From assembly GCF_003206695.1 (NCBI RefSeq), contig NZ_PZJN01000004.1:403687-467686 (forward strand): a stretch of 64,000 nt of DNA. The letters run 5' to 3'. How positions within the stretch are numbered: position 1 is the stretch's first letter; the number at the start of each line of letters is the position of its first letter. The translations under genes and the position numbers were made by a program. The DNA comes from Salinicola halophyticus (lineage in GTDB: Bacteria > Pseudomonadota > Gammaproteobacteria > Pseudomonadales > Halomonadaceae). Under the pieces are notes generated by a model, which saw only the letters and a list, made by a program, of their open reading frames with translations, was not told the origin of the DNA and did not search any database. Below are positions 1-8,885 of this stretch, piece after piece.

Positions 1-1409
1 AGATAGGCCGCGCGGAAACGCTCGTCGTCGGCCAGATCGCCGAACAGCTGACGATTCTCGATGAAGGCGGTCGGTTCGTCGCGGTTACGTTTGGCGATCG
101 CCGTCAGCTCGTCTTTCAGACGATCGACGACCACGATCGATTCGCCCTGCTCGTCGGCGCCCTCGGCATAGCGCGCCCAGCTGGCGACGACCGCCGCGCT
201 GCGATGAATCTCGCCGCCCTGTGCCAACTGCTCGCGAATCACCGGCAGCAGCCATTTGGGGATGCGATCCGAGCTTTCGGCACACAGCCGCGCCAGGGTG
301 TCCTTGATCTCCGGATTGGCAAAACGCGCGATCAGCGTGTGCTTGTAATCGTCGAGATCGACGCCCGGCACCGGCCGCAGGGTCGGCGTGCCCTCGCGGT
401 TCATGTAATCGAGCAGGAAGTCGACGAACAGCGGGTCCTGACACACTTCATGAGCATAGCGGTAGCCGGCCAGATAGCCGAAGTAGGTCAGCGCCTGATG
501 GCTGGCGTTGAGCAGACGTAGCTTCATCAGCTCGTAGGGCATGACATCTTCGACCAGCTGCACGCCGACCTGATCGTAGGCAGGACGGCCAGCGTTGAAA
601 TGGTCCTCCAGCACCCATTGGGTGAAGGGCTCGCAGACCACTGGCCAGCGATCCTCGATACCGAAGCGCTGGTGAATCTCTTCGATGTCCGCCTCGGTGG
701 TCACCGGCGTGATGCGATCGACCATCGAGTTGGGAAAATGCACGTTGGCATCGATCCAGTCACCGAGTTCCGCGTCCCGCGCTCTGGCATAGGCCACGAA
801 CATCTTGTGGGCGACTTCGCCGTTACCCTGAATGTTGTCGCAGGACATCACCGTGAATGGCTCGATGCCGCGCTCCCGCCGACGCGCCAACGCCTCGGCG
901 ACGATCCCGAAAGTGGTTCTGGGGGTCTTCGGCGAGGCCAGATCGTGTTCGACATCCGCGTTTCCGAGGTCGAACTCGCCGGTGACATGGTGAAAGTTGT
1001 AGCCCCCTTCGGTCACCGTCAGCGACACGATGCGGATCTTGGGGTCTGCCAACAATTCCAGCGTTCCTTCGATATCGTCCGGCGCATAGCGATAGTCGAT
1101 GATCGAGCCGATGACCCGCGCCTGGTACTCGCCCTCGGGATGCTTGATCACCAGGGTATAGAGATGATCCTGAGCGGAGAGCGCCGCCTGCATGCGACGA
1201 TCGCCGGGCATCACGCCGACCCCGACGATACCCCAGTCCAGCGCTTCGCCTCGATTCATCAGATCATCGAGATACATCGCCTGATGAGCGCGATGAAAGC
1301 CGCCGACGCCGAAGTGGACGATACCCGGCGTGACCCGACTGCGATCGTAGGACGGCTTGGCGACGGTATTCTCGAGCTGGCCGAGGGCCGCCGAATTCAG
1401 CGATGGCAT
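1..1409 (-). CDS. mtlD: Mannitol 2-dehydrogenase, C-terminus cut by window edge
   Basis: Long-chain polyol dehydrogenase that should oxidise D-mannitol to D-fructose with NAD+ in the cytoplasm. About 469 codons are visible and the reading frame is still open at base 1; the family is about 490 residues, so only the tail is missing. The N-terminal nucleotide-binding stretch reads GVGGFHRAHQ near residues 37-46. The family signature K-x4-N-x2-H is present as KLRLLNASH, with K296, N301 and H304, almost the numbering of the Pseudomonas fluorescens enzyme. The ATG at 1409 follows AGGAGA at a normal distance. It is the last visible gene of a mannitol ABC-transporter operon, 56 bp after mtlK. A fructuronate reductase or arabitol dehydrogenase of the same family is possible, but the neighbouring transporter favours mannitol. 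Confidence 0.93.
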   Translation of the reverse strand, partial: MPSLNSAALGQLENTVAKPSYDRSRVTPGIVHFGVGGFHRAHQAMYLDDLMNRGEALDWGIVGVGVMPGDRRMQAALSAQDHLYTLVIKHPEGEYQARVIGSIIDYRYAPDDIEGTLELLADPKIRIVSLTVTEGGYNFHHVTGEFDLGNADVEHDLASPKTPRTTFGIVAEALARRRERGIEPFTVMSCDNIQGNGEVAHKMFVAYARARDAELGDWIDANVHFPNSMVDRITPVTTEADIEEIHQRFGIEDRWPVVCEPFTQWVLEDHFNAGRPAYDQVGVQLVEDVMPYELMKLRLLNASHQALTYFGYLAGYRYAHEVCQDPLFVDFLLDYMNREGTPTLRPVPGVDLDDYKHTLIARFANPEIKDTLARLCAESSDRIPKWLLPVIREQLAQGGEIHRSAAVVASWARYAEGADEQGESIVVVDRLKDELTAIAKRNRDEPTAFIENRQLFGDLADDERFRAAY

Positions 1410-1465
1410 AGGTTGTCTCCTGAAAAGTCACTGCCCATAAAGATTCTGAATGCGTTCGGCCCCGA

Positions 1466-2611
1466 TCAGGCCTTGGCGGCGACCGAAGACTGCTCCGCCG
1501 GCTCGCGACCAATGGCCAGTTCACTGTCGGTGTCGAACAGATGCAACTTGTCGCTGTCGCAGGCCAGCGTCAGGGTGTCACCGATCTCGACTTTCTGGTG
1601 ACCGGGCAGCTGTGCGGTGACGGAATGCTCGCCCACGCTCAGTTGCACCACGGTCACCGCCCCCAGCGTCTCGACCACATCCACCGTGCCTTCGACACGA
1701 TTGGTTGCCGCGCCATCGCTCAACCGGAGATGCTCCGGGCGAATACCGACCCAGACATCACCCACGTTCCGGGTGGTCACGACGGGCCGGTGGCTGTCAT
1801 CCAGCGTCAGTCGATAGCCGTCGCCACTGACGACTCCTTCGGCATGCCTGGCGCGCAGAAAGTTCATCGACGGGTTGCCGATGAAACCGGCCACGAAACG
1901 ATTGGCCGGGAATTCGTAGAGATTGATCGGCGTATCGATCTGCTGAATTCTGCCGTCCTTCATCACCACGATGCGCTCGCCCATGGTCATGGCTTCGACC
2001 TGGTCATGGGTCACGTAGAACGTGGTCACCTTGAGACGCTTGTGCAGCTTGACGATCTCGGCACGCATATCGACGCGCAGTTTGGCATCCAAGTTGGAGA
2101 GTGGCTCGTCCATCAGGAAAACCTGCGGATCGCGCACGATCGCTCTGCCCAGCGCGACGCGTTGACGCTGACCGCCGGAAAGCTCGCGCGGCTTGCGATC
2201 GAGCAGGGACTGAATTCCCAATGTCTGCGCCGCTTCCTCGATCTTGGCCTTGATCTCTGCCGCGGGGCGTTTTTTCAGCTTCAGGCTGAACCCCATGTTG
2301 TCGGCAACGCTCATGTGCGGATAAAGCGCGTAGCTCTGGAACACCATCGCGATATCGCGCTCCTTGGGCGGCACCTGACTGACATCTCTGCCGCCGATCA
2401 GGATTTCGCCTTCGGTATTGCGCTCCAGCCCGGCGATCATGCGCATGGTGGTCGACTTGCCGCAGCCCGAAGGACCCACCAGCACCACGAATTCGCCGTC
2501 GCGGGTGACCAGGTTGAAGTTATCGACTGCGTTGCTGCTTTTGTCGCCTTTGCCCTTAACGAGACCCTGAGCATAGTTCTTGGCGACATTCTTGAGTTCG
2601 ACGATGGCCAT
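1466..2611 (-). CDS. mtlK: ABC transporter ATP-binding protein, mannitol/polyol uptake
   Basis: ATPase of a CUT1-type (MalK/SmoK-like) importer, 381 residues, a normal length. Walker A is GPSGCGKST (46-54), the signature LSGGQ is at 144-148 and Walker B ends in FLMDEP (D168, E169). The last 140 residues form the OB-like regulatory domain typical of MalK proteins, starting after the FIGNPSMNF motif. It hydrolyses ATP to drive import through the two permeases encoded upstream. The gene lies between mtlG (45 bp gap) and mtlD (56 bp gap). The E-F-G-K-D order matches the mannitol operon of P. fluorescens, which supports the substrate; sorbitol or arabitol may also be carried. Confidence 0.94.
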   Translation of the reverse strand: MAIVELKNVAKNYAQGLVKGKGDKSSNAVDNFNLVTRDGEFVVLVGPSGCGKSTTMRMIAGLERNTEGEILIGGRDVSQVPPKERDIAMVFQSYALYPHMSVADNMGFSLKLKKRPAAEIKAKIEEAAQTLGIQSLLDRKPRELSGGQRQRVALGRAIVRDPQVFLMDEPLSNLDAKLRVDMRAEIVKLHKRLKVTTFYVTHDQVEAMTMGERIVVMKDGRIQQIDTPINLYEFPANRFVAGFIGNPSMNFLRARHAEGVVSGDGYRLTLDDSHRPVVTTRNVGDVWVGIRPEHLRLSDGAATNRVEGTVDVVETLGAVTVVQLSVGEHSVTAQLPGHQKVEIGDTLTLACDSDKLHLFDTDSELAIGREPAEQSSVAAKA

Positions 2612-2656
2612 CTCGTTAGCCCTCTGAAAAAGATTCGTTACCGGCGCGTTCGCCGA

Positions 2657-3481
2657 TCATTTAACGGCGCCGAAAGTCAGGCCTCTGACCATCTGGCGTT
2701 GCGTGAACCAACCGAGCACGATGATCGGCGCGATGGCCAGTACCGAAGCAGCGGACATCTTGGCCCAATAGAGTCCTTCGGCACTCTTGAACGAGGCGAT
2801 GTAGACCGCCAGAGTCGCCGCGTCGTGATCCGTCATGGTGATGCTCCAGAACGACTCGTTCCACGCCAGGATCAGCGCCAGCAGCCCGGTCGAGGCCAGC
2901 CCCGGCAGCGCCAACGGCAGCACCACCTTGAACAGCGTCTGCATGATGCTGGCACCGTCGATGTCGGCCGCCTCGACGATATCCTTGGGGATGTCGCGGA
3001 AGTAGGAATAGACCATCCACACGATGATCGGCAGGTTCATGGCCGTGAACAGAAGCGTCAGCCCCAACGCGTTGTCCAGAAGCCCGACCGCGCTGTAGAC
3101 CAGATAGATCGGAATCAGCACGCCGACCGCCGGAATGAACTTGGTCGACACCATCCATACCAGCAGGAAGTCGGTGCGCTTGTTGGGATAGAACGCCATG
3201 GCGTAGGCCGCCGGCACCGCCAGTGCCAGCCCGATGACGGTCGAGGCGACGGCGGTCAGCACCGAATTCCAGGCGTAGTGCCAATAGCCGCTGCCCTGCG
3301 CCAACGCCGTCTTGAAACTCTCGAGCGTCGGCGAAAAGAAGAAGCTCGGCACGACCGTGAAGGCTTCCTGCTCGGACTTGAACGCCGTCAACAGCAGCCA
3401 CAGGATCGGGAAGAAGATCAGCAGCGCCACGATCCACGCGAGCACGCCCATGACACCGTTGCTGAAACGAGATGAGTTCAT
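2657..3481 (-). CDS. mtlG: Sugar/polyol ABC permease, MalG type
   Basis: Second inner-membrane permease of the polyol importer, 274 residues. The open frame extends far upstream, but that part is an antisense-like shadow of mtlF. The true start is the ATG at 3481, which overlaps the mtlF stop codon as ATGA. From there the protein begins MNSSRFSNGV and enters a first membrane segment (about residues 10-32), as MalG proteins do. The EAA loop that contacts the ATPase reads EAADIDGASIMQTLFKVVLP. The C-terminus RQMVRGLTFGAVK is the standard MalG ending. Translation is probably coupled to mtlF. Confidence 0.92.
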   Translation of the reverse strand: MNSSRFSNGVMGVLAWIVALLIFFPILWLLLTAFKSEQEAFTVVPSFFFSPTLESFKTALAQGSGYWHYAWNSVLTAVASTVIGLALAVPAAYAMAFYPNKRTDFLLVWMVSTKFIPAVGVLIPIYLVYSAVGLLDNALGLTLLFTAMNLPIIVWMVYSYFRDIPKDIVEAADIDGASIMQTLFKVVLPLALPGLASTGLLALILAWNESFWSITMTDHDAATLAVYIASFKSAEGLYWAKMSAASVLAIAPIIVLGWFTQRQMVRGLTFGAVK

Positions 3482-4401
3482 CGTGCGGCTCCCGCGTTGA
3501 GGTTCCCGGCAATGAAGCGAATCAGCATGATGGCGAAGATGTTCGCCAGGATTACCGCCCCGATGGCGGCTGCCGAAGCGATGCCGATATCGTTCTGCTG
3601 GAATACGGTCTGAAAGATGTAGTACGGCAGGTTGGTGGTTGCCGTACCGGGGCCGCCACCGGTGGTGGTGTAGATCTCGGCAAACGAGGTCAGGAAGAAG
3701 ATGCTCTCCAGCATCACCACGACATACAGCACCTGCCCCAGGTGCGGAATCACGATGTGCTGGAATTCCTGCCAGGCGCTGGCACCATCGAGCTTGGCCG
3801 CCTCGATCTGGTCTTCCGGCAGTGACTGCAGTCCGGTCAGCAATACCAGCAGCGCGAACGGCGTCCACTCCCAGGTAATCATGATGATCACCGATAGCAT
3901 TGGATAGTGGGCGAGCCAGTCGACCGGCTCCAGCCCCAGTTGCCGTGCCAACCAGGCGAACAGACCGAAGACCGGGTGGAACAGCATGTTCTTCCAGATC
4001 AGACCGGTCACTACCGGCATGACGAAAAAGGGCGCCACCGCCAGCGTGCGAGCCACGCCACGGCCGACGAAGGTGCGATTGAACAGCAGTGCCAGTGCCA
4101 AGCCCAAACACACCGTGATGACCAGACTGGCCGCAACGATGATCAGGGTATTGGCCAGCGACTTCCAGAAAGTGGCGTCGCCCAGCAGGATCGCGAAATT
4201 GTTCAAACCGGCAAAGCCGTTGTACATCGGCATGAGCAGGTTGTACTGCTGAAACGAGTAATAGATGGTCATGGCCAGTGGCACGAGCATCCATATCAGC
4301 AGGAAGATGACCGCCGGCGCCATCAGCAGCCGCGTGGTACGAGCGAACGAACGAGCGCCGGTAGCTTCAGCGCTCGGGGCAGTTCGAGAAATGGCTTTCA
4401 T
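3478..4401 (-). CDS. mtlF: Sugar/polyol ABC permease, MalF type
   Basis: First permease subunit, 307 residues. A short cytoplasmic N-terminus is followed by a membrane segment at about 24-46 (LLMAPAVIFLLIWMLVPLAM) and five further hydrophobic segments. The EAA loop EAAKLDGASAWQEFQHIVIP lies near residue 205. It forms the membrane pore with MtlG, receiving substrate from the binding protein MtlE. The stop overlaps the mtlG start by four bases. The gene is separated from mtlE by 169 bp holding a hairpin and a tandem repeat, which probably lowers its expression relative to mtlE. Confidence 0.92.
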   Translation of the reverse strand: MKAISRTAPSAEATGARSFARTTRLLMAPAVIFLLIWMLVPLAMTIYYSFQQYNLLMPMYNGFAGLNNFAILLGDATFWKSLANTLIIVAASLVITVCLGLALALLFNRTFVGRGVARTLAVAPFFVMPVVTGLIWKNMLFHPVFGLFAWLARQLGLEPVDWLAHYPMLSVIIMITWEWTPFALLVLLTGLQSLPEDQIEAAKLDGASAWQEFQHIVIPHLGQVLYVVVMLESIFFLTSFAEIYTTTGGGPGTATTNLPYYIFQTVFQQNDIGIASAAAIGAVILANIFAIMLIRFIAGNLNAGAAR

Positions 4402-4441
4402 GCGGGATTCCCGTGGCTTCGGATTGCATGACGCAACCCTT

Positions 4442-4516
4442 GGTCAGACTAGGCAGGTCAGACTAGACAGCTCAGACTAGACAGCTCCGACTAGTTAGCT
4501 CCGACTGGACAGCTCC
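4442..4516. repeat. Tandem repeat, 14-bp unit, 5.3 copies
   Basis: Successive units start at 4442, 4456, 4470, 4484 and 4498, with a partial unit at 4512. The core is GGTCAGACTAGACA, drifting to GCTCCGACTAGTTA in later copies. It lies between mtlF and the hairpin after mtlE and has no coding role. Several other intergenic gaps in this window carry arrays with similar unit lengths but different sequences. Confidence 0.9.
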
Positions 4517-4528
4517 AGCTTACGCAGC

Positions 4529-4559
4529 GACACCGCCGATCGAATCGATCGGCGGTGTC
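4529..4559 (-). terminator. Intra-operon hairpin after mtlE
   Basis: GACACCGCCGATC pairs perfectly with GATCGGCGGTGTC around a GAATC loop, giving a 13-bp stem. It starts 12 bp after the mtlE stop and has no U-run behind it. By analogy with malE-malF gaps it may stabilise the mtlE message or partly stop transcription, so that binding protein exceeds permease. It could act as a real terminator only with help. Confidence 0.75.
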
Positions 4560-4570
4560 CCATGCCTTGC

Positions 4571-5890
4571 TTACTGCGGTTTGCCGGTCTGCTGCATGAT
4601 GCGGTCGGTGAAGGTCTGCCCCTGCTGGAGCGCCTCGTCGACACTGCTCTCACCCGAGAGCATTGCTGCCATCAGCTGGCCGACACGAGTACCGATTGCC
4701 TGGAACTGCGGAATGGTGACGAACTGCACGCCGGTGTAGGGCACTTCCTGCGCGCTGGGATCGGTCGGGCTGGCGCTCTTGATCGCCGTCTCGACCAGCG
4801 GCGCAAACGGCGCTGCCTTGACGTAGTCGTCACTGTCATAGGTGGACTGCCGCGTGCCCGGAGGTACCGCCAGCCAACCCTTGTCGTCCGCCACGGCCTG
4901 GATGTAATCCTTGGAGGTCGCCCAGTCGACGAAGGTCTTCGCGGCTTCCTGATGCTTGGACGACTGCGGCACTGCCAGCGCCCAGGTGAACAGCCAGTTG
5001 GAACCCTTCTCGGTCTTCTCGTGAGGCGCCTGAGCGAAGCCCACCTTGTCGGCGATCTTGGAGGTTTCCGGATCGCTGACGTAACTGGCCGCCACGGTAG
5101 AATCCACCCACATGCCGCACTGACCGTTGGCGAACAGGGTCTCGGACTCGGTGAAGCCGTTGGAGGTCACCCCCGGCGGGCCATAATCGTTGAGCAGTTC
5201 GACGTAGGCGTTGGCCGCGTTCTTCCACTCGTCGCTGGTCAGCTGCGGTTTCCAGTCCATGTCGAACCAGCGTCCGCCGAAGCTGTTGACCATGGTGCCG
5301 AACAGCGCCATGTTCTGACCCCAGCCCGGCAGCCCGCGAAGGCAGATACCGTAGACGCCATCCGATTTCGACTGGATCTTGGAAGCGAATTCCTTCATCT
5401 GGGTCCAGGTCGGCTTGTCCGGCATTTCGATGCCGGCCTTCTCGAACAGATCCTTGCGGTAATAGGTCACCGAGGACTCGGCATAAAACGGCAGCGCATA
5501 GAGCTTGCCGTCCACCGACAGACCATCCTTGACCGGCTTGAGAAGATCGTCGGCGTCATAGCTTTCGGGCAGATTCTCCATTGGCGACAGCCAATCGTTC
5601 TGTGCCCAGATCGGCGTCTCGTAGTTGCTCACGGTGACCACGTCATACTGACCGGCGCCGCTGGCGATGTCGGTGGTCACTTTCTGACGCAGTTCGTTTT
5701 CCGGCAGCGTCACCCAGTTCACATTGATATCCGGGTGGGCATCGTTGAACGCCGACATCATGCTCTGCATCGTCACCATGTCGGGGTTGTTCACGGTGGC
5801 CACGGTGATGTCCGTGCTCTGCGCCATGGCAGCGGAACAGACCCCAAGGCCTGCGATCCCGATGCCTGAAACAAACAAGGCAAGTCTCAT
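4571..5890 (-). CDS. mtlE: Periplasmic mannitol/polyol-binding protein
   Basis: Solute-binding protein of the importer, 439 residues (SBP family 1, SmoE/MtlE type). A signal peptide covers residues 1-23, with a hydrophobic core and an AMA cleavage site. The mature protein begins QSTDITVATVNNP, and the repeated aromatic pattern (for example GLPGWGQNMALFG and NWLFTWALAVP) is typical of polyol-binding members. It captures substrate in the periplasm and delivers it to MtlF/MtlG. As first gene of the operon it is followed by a strong hairpin, consistent with higher expression. The leader upstream is about 170 nt long and carries the promoter described separately. Confidence 0.93.
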   Translation of the reverse strand: MRLALFVSGIGIAGLGVCSAAMAQSTDITVATVNNPDMVTMQSMMSAFNDAHPDINVNWVTLPENELRQKVTTDIASGAGQYDVVTVSNYETPIWAQNDWLSPMENLPESYDADDLLKPVKDGLSVDGKLYALPFYAESSVTYYRKDLFEKAGIEMPDKPTWTQMKEFASKIQSKSDGVYGICLRGLPGWGQNMALFGTMVNSFGGRWFDMDWKPQLTSDEWKNAANAYVELLNDYGPPGVTSNGFTESETLFANGQCGMWVDSTVAASYVSDPETSKIADKVGFAQAPHEKTEKGSNWLFTWALAVPQSSKHQEAAKTFVDWATSKDYIQAVADDKGWLAVPPGTRQSTYDSDDYVKAAPFAPLVETAIKSASPTDPSAQEVPYTGVQFVTIPQFQAIGTRVGQLMAAMLSGESSVDEALQQGQTFTDRIMQQTGKPQ

Positions 5891-6069
5891 CTGGAATTCC
5901 TCTCGTAGTGCTTGTTATTGCTAGGGCTTTGACGGCTGTCACGCCGAGTGCCGAACGATCCCCGGGCACGGTCCGACCTTGAGATTCCAGGCTGGCGCTG
6001 ATCAGAGACGAGGACCGACCGTGTGCATTGCAAGAACGGATACTTGAACGCTCATGACATCAAAGATAG

Positions 6070-6097
6070 ATCATAACGTTAACACCCGAGGAATCAA
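6070..6097 (-). promoter_or_regulatory. Predicted mtl operon promoter with overlapping operator
   Basis: On the minus strand TTGATT (6097-6092) and TATGAT (6075-6070) are 16 bp apart, a good sigma-70 match. The palindrome TAACGTTA (6074-6081) with a central CG, the usual form of LacI-family operators, overlaps the -10 box, so a bound repressor would block polymerase. The divergent lacI-type gene starts 240 bp away. The rest of the 5891-6336 gap is A+T-rich between 6060 and 6245; I could not fix a promoter for the regulator itself. Confidence 0.6.
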
Positions 6098-6336
6098 GCT
6101 GACGATGATTAAAATAAGCAAGCAAATTCAAAAAGATAAACTCTATTAGACCAATGTTTAATGCCCAGGATAGACCTAAGTATTAGAGAAAAAGGTAGAT
6201 GACAGAGACACTATCGATGATAGAAAATGATGCGAAATGATACGTAATGTCCAAACGCTCGAGATGCTGGGCATCCGTATCCGGCTTGCCGCATTCGGAC
6301 ACAGAAGATCATGCGGGTCATCAGGGAGATGAGGCG

Positions 6337-7320
6337 ATGCCTCGAACCACGCTCGAAGATATCGCCCGACTGGCCGGTGTCAGCAAGATCACGGTATCGC
6401 GGGCGTTCTCCTCGCCGGACAAAGTCCATGCCGAAACCCGCACCCAGATACTGCGCATCGCTCGCGAACTCAATTACGTGCCGCCATCAGGGGCTCGTGA
6501 TACCGCCGTTACCCGCACCCTGGGCGTCGTCAATCCCAACATGGGCAACCCGTTTTTTGCCCGCCTGACCCGCGAAATCACGCTGGCGGCCAGAGCTCGC
6601 GGGTATACCGTGCTGGTATTCGACTCCTACGAATCGGAGACGCTGGAGGCGGAAGCGATCGGCAAACTGATCGAGTTCTCCGTCGACGCCGTCATCCTGT
6701 CGGTGATCTCGTCGGATATCGATTACCACCCAGCCTATCTGGATCGCCTCGCCTCGGCGGGCATCCCGGTGGTACTGGTGGATCGCGAGCTCAAGGCGGT
6801 CCATTACGGCGGGGTCTACATCGACAATCTCGACTGCGGCTATCAAGCTGGACGCTATTGCCTCGAGCGGGGAATCACGCAGTTGCTGGCGGTCTCCGGG
6901 CCGGCCGACTCGATGGTCTCGATCGGCCGCATGTCAGGCATCCGGGAGGCCATCGGGGGCCGTGGGATAACGCTCGACGTGGTGTACAGCGACTTCTCCT
7001 TCGAACCCGCCTATGACGCGCTACGCGAGTATCTGCGCGACCACCCCTGGCCGCAGGGAATCATCGGTGCCAACAACCAGATCACCATGGCGGTGTTGAA
7101 GCTGTGTCACGAACGCGGGGTCGTTCCACAGCGTGATATCCAGCTGTTCAGCATCGACGACATCGAGCACAGCGACGTGTTCGGCCTGCAGATTCCCTGC
7201 ATCCATCACAATTTGCCGGAGATCGCGCAGCAGGCGTTGCAGCTGGCGTTGGCGGCCATCCAGTCACCGGATCAACGAGGTTTTCGCACCGTGGTTCGAG
7301 GCCAACTGCTGACGCAGTGA
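6337..7320 (+). CDS. LacI-family transcriptional regulator
   Basis: DNA-binding repressor of 327 residues. The N-terminal helix-turn-helix (about 5-25) includes DIARLAGVSKITVSRAF, followed by the hinge helix region and a periplasmic-binding-protein-like sensor domain (about 60-320). The open frame continues upstream, but the ATG at 6337 is chosen because the HTH then starts at the usual place (MPRTTLEDIA) and GGAG precedes it. It is divergent from mtlE, so it very likely controls the mannitol operon with mannitol or a derivative as inducer. P. fluorescens uses an AraC-type MtlR for the same operon, so the control differs here. Confidence 0.9.
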   Translation: MPRTTLEDIARLAGVSKITVSRAFSSPDKVHAETRTQILRIARELNYVPPSGARDTAVTRTLGVVNPNMGNPFFARLTREITLAARARGYTVLVFDSYESETLEAEAIGKLIEFSVDAVILSVISSDIDYHPAYLDRLASAGIPVVLVDRELKAVHYGGVYIDNLDCGYQAGRYCLERGITQLLAVSGPADSMVSIGRMSGIREAIGGRGITLDVVYSDFSFEPAYDALREYLRDHPWPQGIIGANNQITMAVLKLCHERGVVPQRDIQLFSIDDIEHSDVFGLQIPCIHHNLPEIAQQALQLALAAIQSPDQRGFRTVVRGQLLTQ

Positions 7321-7377
7321 TCCATGATTCAGTGACCCGATCCTCCGCCGACGCGACCATGGTCTAGCCACACGCCG

Positions 7378-8877
7378 TCATCCGGGCGTCGAAGTCTCCC
7401 CGGACTGCACGGAGACCGGCGACGCCGGAAGCCACACGTCGGCGGCCAACCCGCCGATGGCGGCGCGCTCCAGACGCAGCGTGCCGCCGTAAAGCATCAT
7501 CAGATCCTCGACGATCGCCAGCCCCAGCCCCGAACCGCCGGGACCGGAACCCGCACTGGAACCCGCGTCGCGCACATCCAGACGCACGCCTCGCGCCAGC
7601 GCGGCCTCGCTCTGGGCTTGAGTCATCCCCGGGCCGTCATCCTCGATTCGCAGACGCACACCTTGTGACACCCGAGAGACCTTGAACAGCACTCGGCCTT
7701 CTGCCCAACGCAGCGCGTTCTCGAGCAGATTGCCGGTGAGCTCCTGAAGGTCCTGGGGATCGATCCGCGCGGTCGCCCCGGAATCGATATCGGCATCGAA
7801 GCGTATTCCCCGTCGCGACGCCAGCTTGGCCAGCCCCTGCACCACCGGGGCGATGGCGTCATGAATCGACACCCGTCCGGAAAAAGCCACGCCACCCGCT
7901 GCCGAGGCCCGGGCCAGGTGGTGGCGAACGGCATCGTCGATCCGCGTCAGTTCGGTATTGATGGGCCGGCGCTGCGTCTCCGGGAAGCGTTCGGAAAGCG
8001 TCTTGAGCACGCTCACCGGCGTCTTCAGCGCGTGGGCCAGGTTGCCCGCCGCCGCGCGTCCGCGCTCGATCAACCGCCGGTCACGCTCGAGCACGCCGTT
8101 CATCGCCAGTGCCAGCTCCTTGAGCTCCACCGGCAACTGGGTATCCAGGCGCTCGATCTCGCCCTCCTCCACCGCTCGCAGATTGGCCGACATCCGGCGT
8201 AACGGTGCCAGCCCCCAGCGCATCTGCAGCGCCAATCCGGCCAGCAGCAACACGCCGAAAGTGGCAAGCGACAGTATCAACAGACGTTCGAAGCGTCCGA
8301 CTTCGTGATTCAGCTCCACGGTCGAACCCGCCAGTGCGACATGGACCGTCTCGCGGTGCCCCGGCAGGCGCAGATCGCGCTCGATCATGCGCAGGTCGTC
8401 GTCGCGGGGACCCTCGACTTCGTAGACATGGATTCCATCGTCATCCTGGGGCACCGGCAGTCGCTGATCCCACAGCGAACGCGACGTCAGGGTGAGATCG
8501 TCGCCGTCGGTCACTTGCCAGTACCAGCCGGAATAGACCCGATCGAAGCGGGCGTCACCCAACGAGCGGTTGAGCTGCAGGCGCTGGCCGATGTTGTCGA
8601 CCTGCATGCCGGCCAGCAATGCATTGAGCAGGGATTCGAGACGGCTATCGAAAGAGGCGGTGGCGGATTGGCGGAAGTTGTAGCTCAGCCCGGCACCGGC
8701 CAGCGGTAGCAGCACGATGACCAGCACCAGCGATGCGACCAGCAGCCTCGCGCCCAACGGCGCCAGCCGCAGCCACTCGCCAAGCCGGGCCACCCAGCAT
8801 GGCCGCCAGCGTTTCCAGCCGTCTTCTCTCGAGCGATCGCCTTTCAAGTCTCGGCCTCTCAATTCTCGATCTTTCAA
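7378..8877 (-). CDS. Sensor histidine kinase, PhoQ-like
   Basis: Membrane kinase of 499 residues. Segments: membrane helix about 41-63, periplasmic sensor about 64-198, second helix about 199-219, HAMP, then the dimerisation helix with the H-box GNLAHALKTPVSVL (phospho-accepting H282), N-box GNLLENALRWA and G-boxes EDDGPGM and GGSGLGLAI. The H-box and overall build resemble PhoQ and relatives. The best start is a TTG at 8877 whose last bases overlap the TGA of the regulator gene; an internal GTG at V29 is the alternative. The first 20 residues are charged and come from a 30-bp duplication. It should phosphorylate the adjacent OmpR-type regulator. The signal is unknown; PhoQ relatives sense cations or peptides. 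Confidence 0.9.
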   Translation of the reverse strand: MKDRELRGRDLKGDRSREDGWKRWRPCWVARLGEWLRLAPLGARLLVASLVLVIVLLPLAGAGLSYNFRQSATASFDSRLESLLNALLAGMQVDNIGQRLQLNRSLGDARFDRVYSGWYWQVTDGDDLTLTSRSLWDQRLPVPQDDDGIHVYEVEGPRDDDLRMIERDLRLPGHRETVHVALAGSTVELNHEVGRFERLLILSLATFGVLLLAGLALQMRWGLAPLRRMSANLRAVEEGEIERLDTQLPVELKELALAMNGVLERDRRLIERGRAAAGNLAHALKTPVSVLKTLSERFPETQRRPINTELTRIDDAVRHHLARASAAGGVAFSGRVSIHDAIAPVVQGLAKLASRRGIRFDADIDSGATARIDPQDLQELTGNLLENALRWAEGRVLFKVSRVSQGVRLRIEDDGPGMTQAQSEAALARGVRLDVRDAGSSAGSGPGGSGLGLAIVEDLMMLYGGTLRLERAAIGGLAADVWLPASPVSVQSGETSTPG

Positions 8878-8885
8878 GCCCCGGC
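8826..8885. repeat. Imperfect 30-bp direct duplication at regulator-kinase junction
   Basis: Two adjacent 30-bp blocks (8826-8855 and 8856-8885) share TCTC at the start, TTTCAAG in the middle and CGGCC at the end. They cover the last codons of the regulator gene and the first codons of the kinase gene, giving two similar charged decapeptides (LKDRELRGRD and LKGDRSREDG) at the kinase N-terminus. Confidence 0.7.

Noticed and set aside
1541..3475. Long plus-strand open frame (644 codons) opposite mtlK and mtlG
   Set aside because: It is antisense to clearly conserved ABC genes, its translation is rich in His, Gln and Arg with no recognisable domain, and it is explained by codon bias of the real genes.
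4562..5869. Plus-strand open frame (435 codons) opposite mtlE
   Set aside because: Exact mirror of the binding-protein gene; no domain, no start signal.
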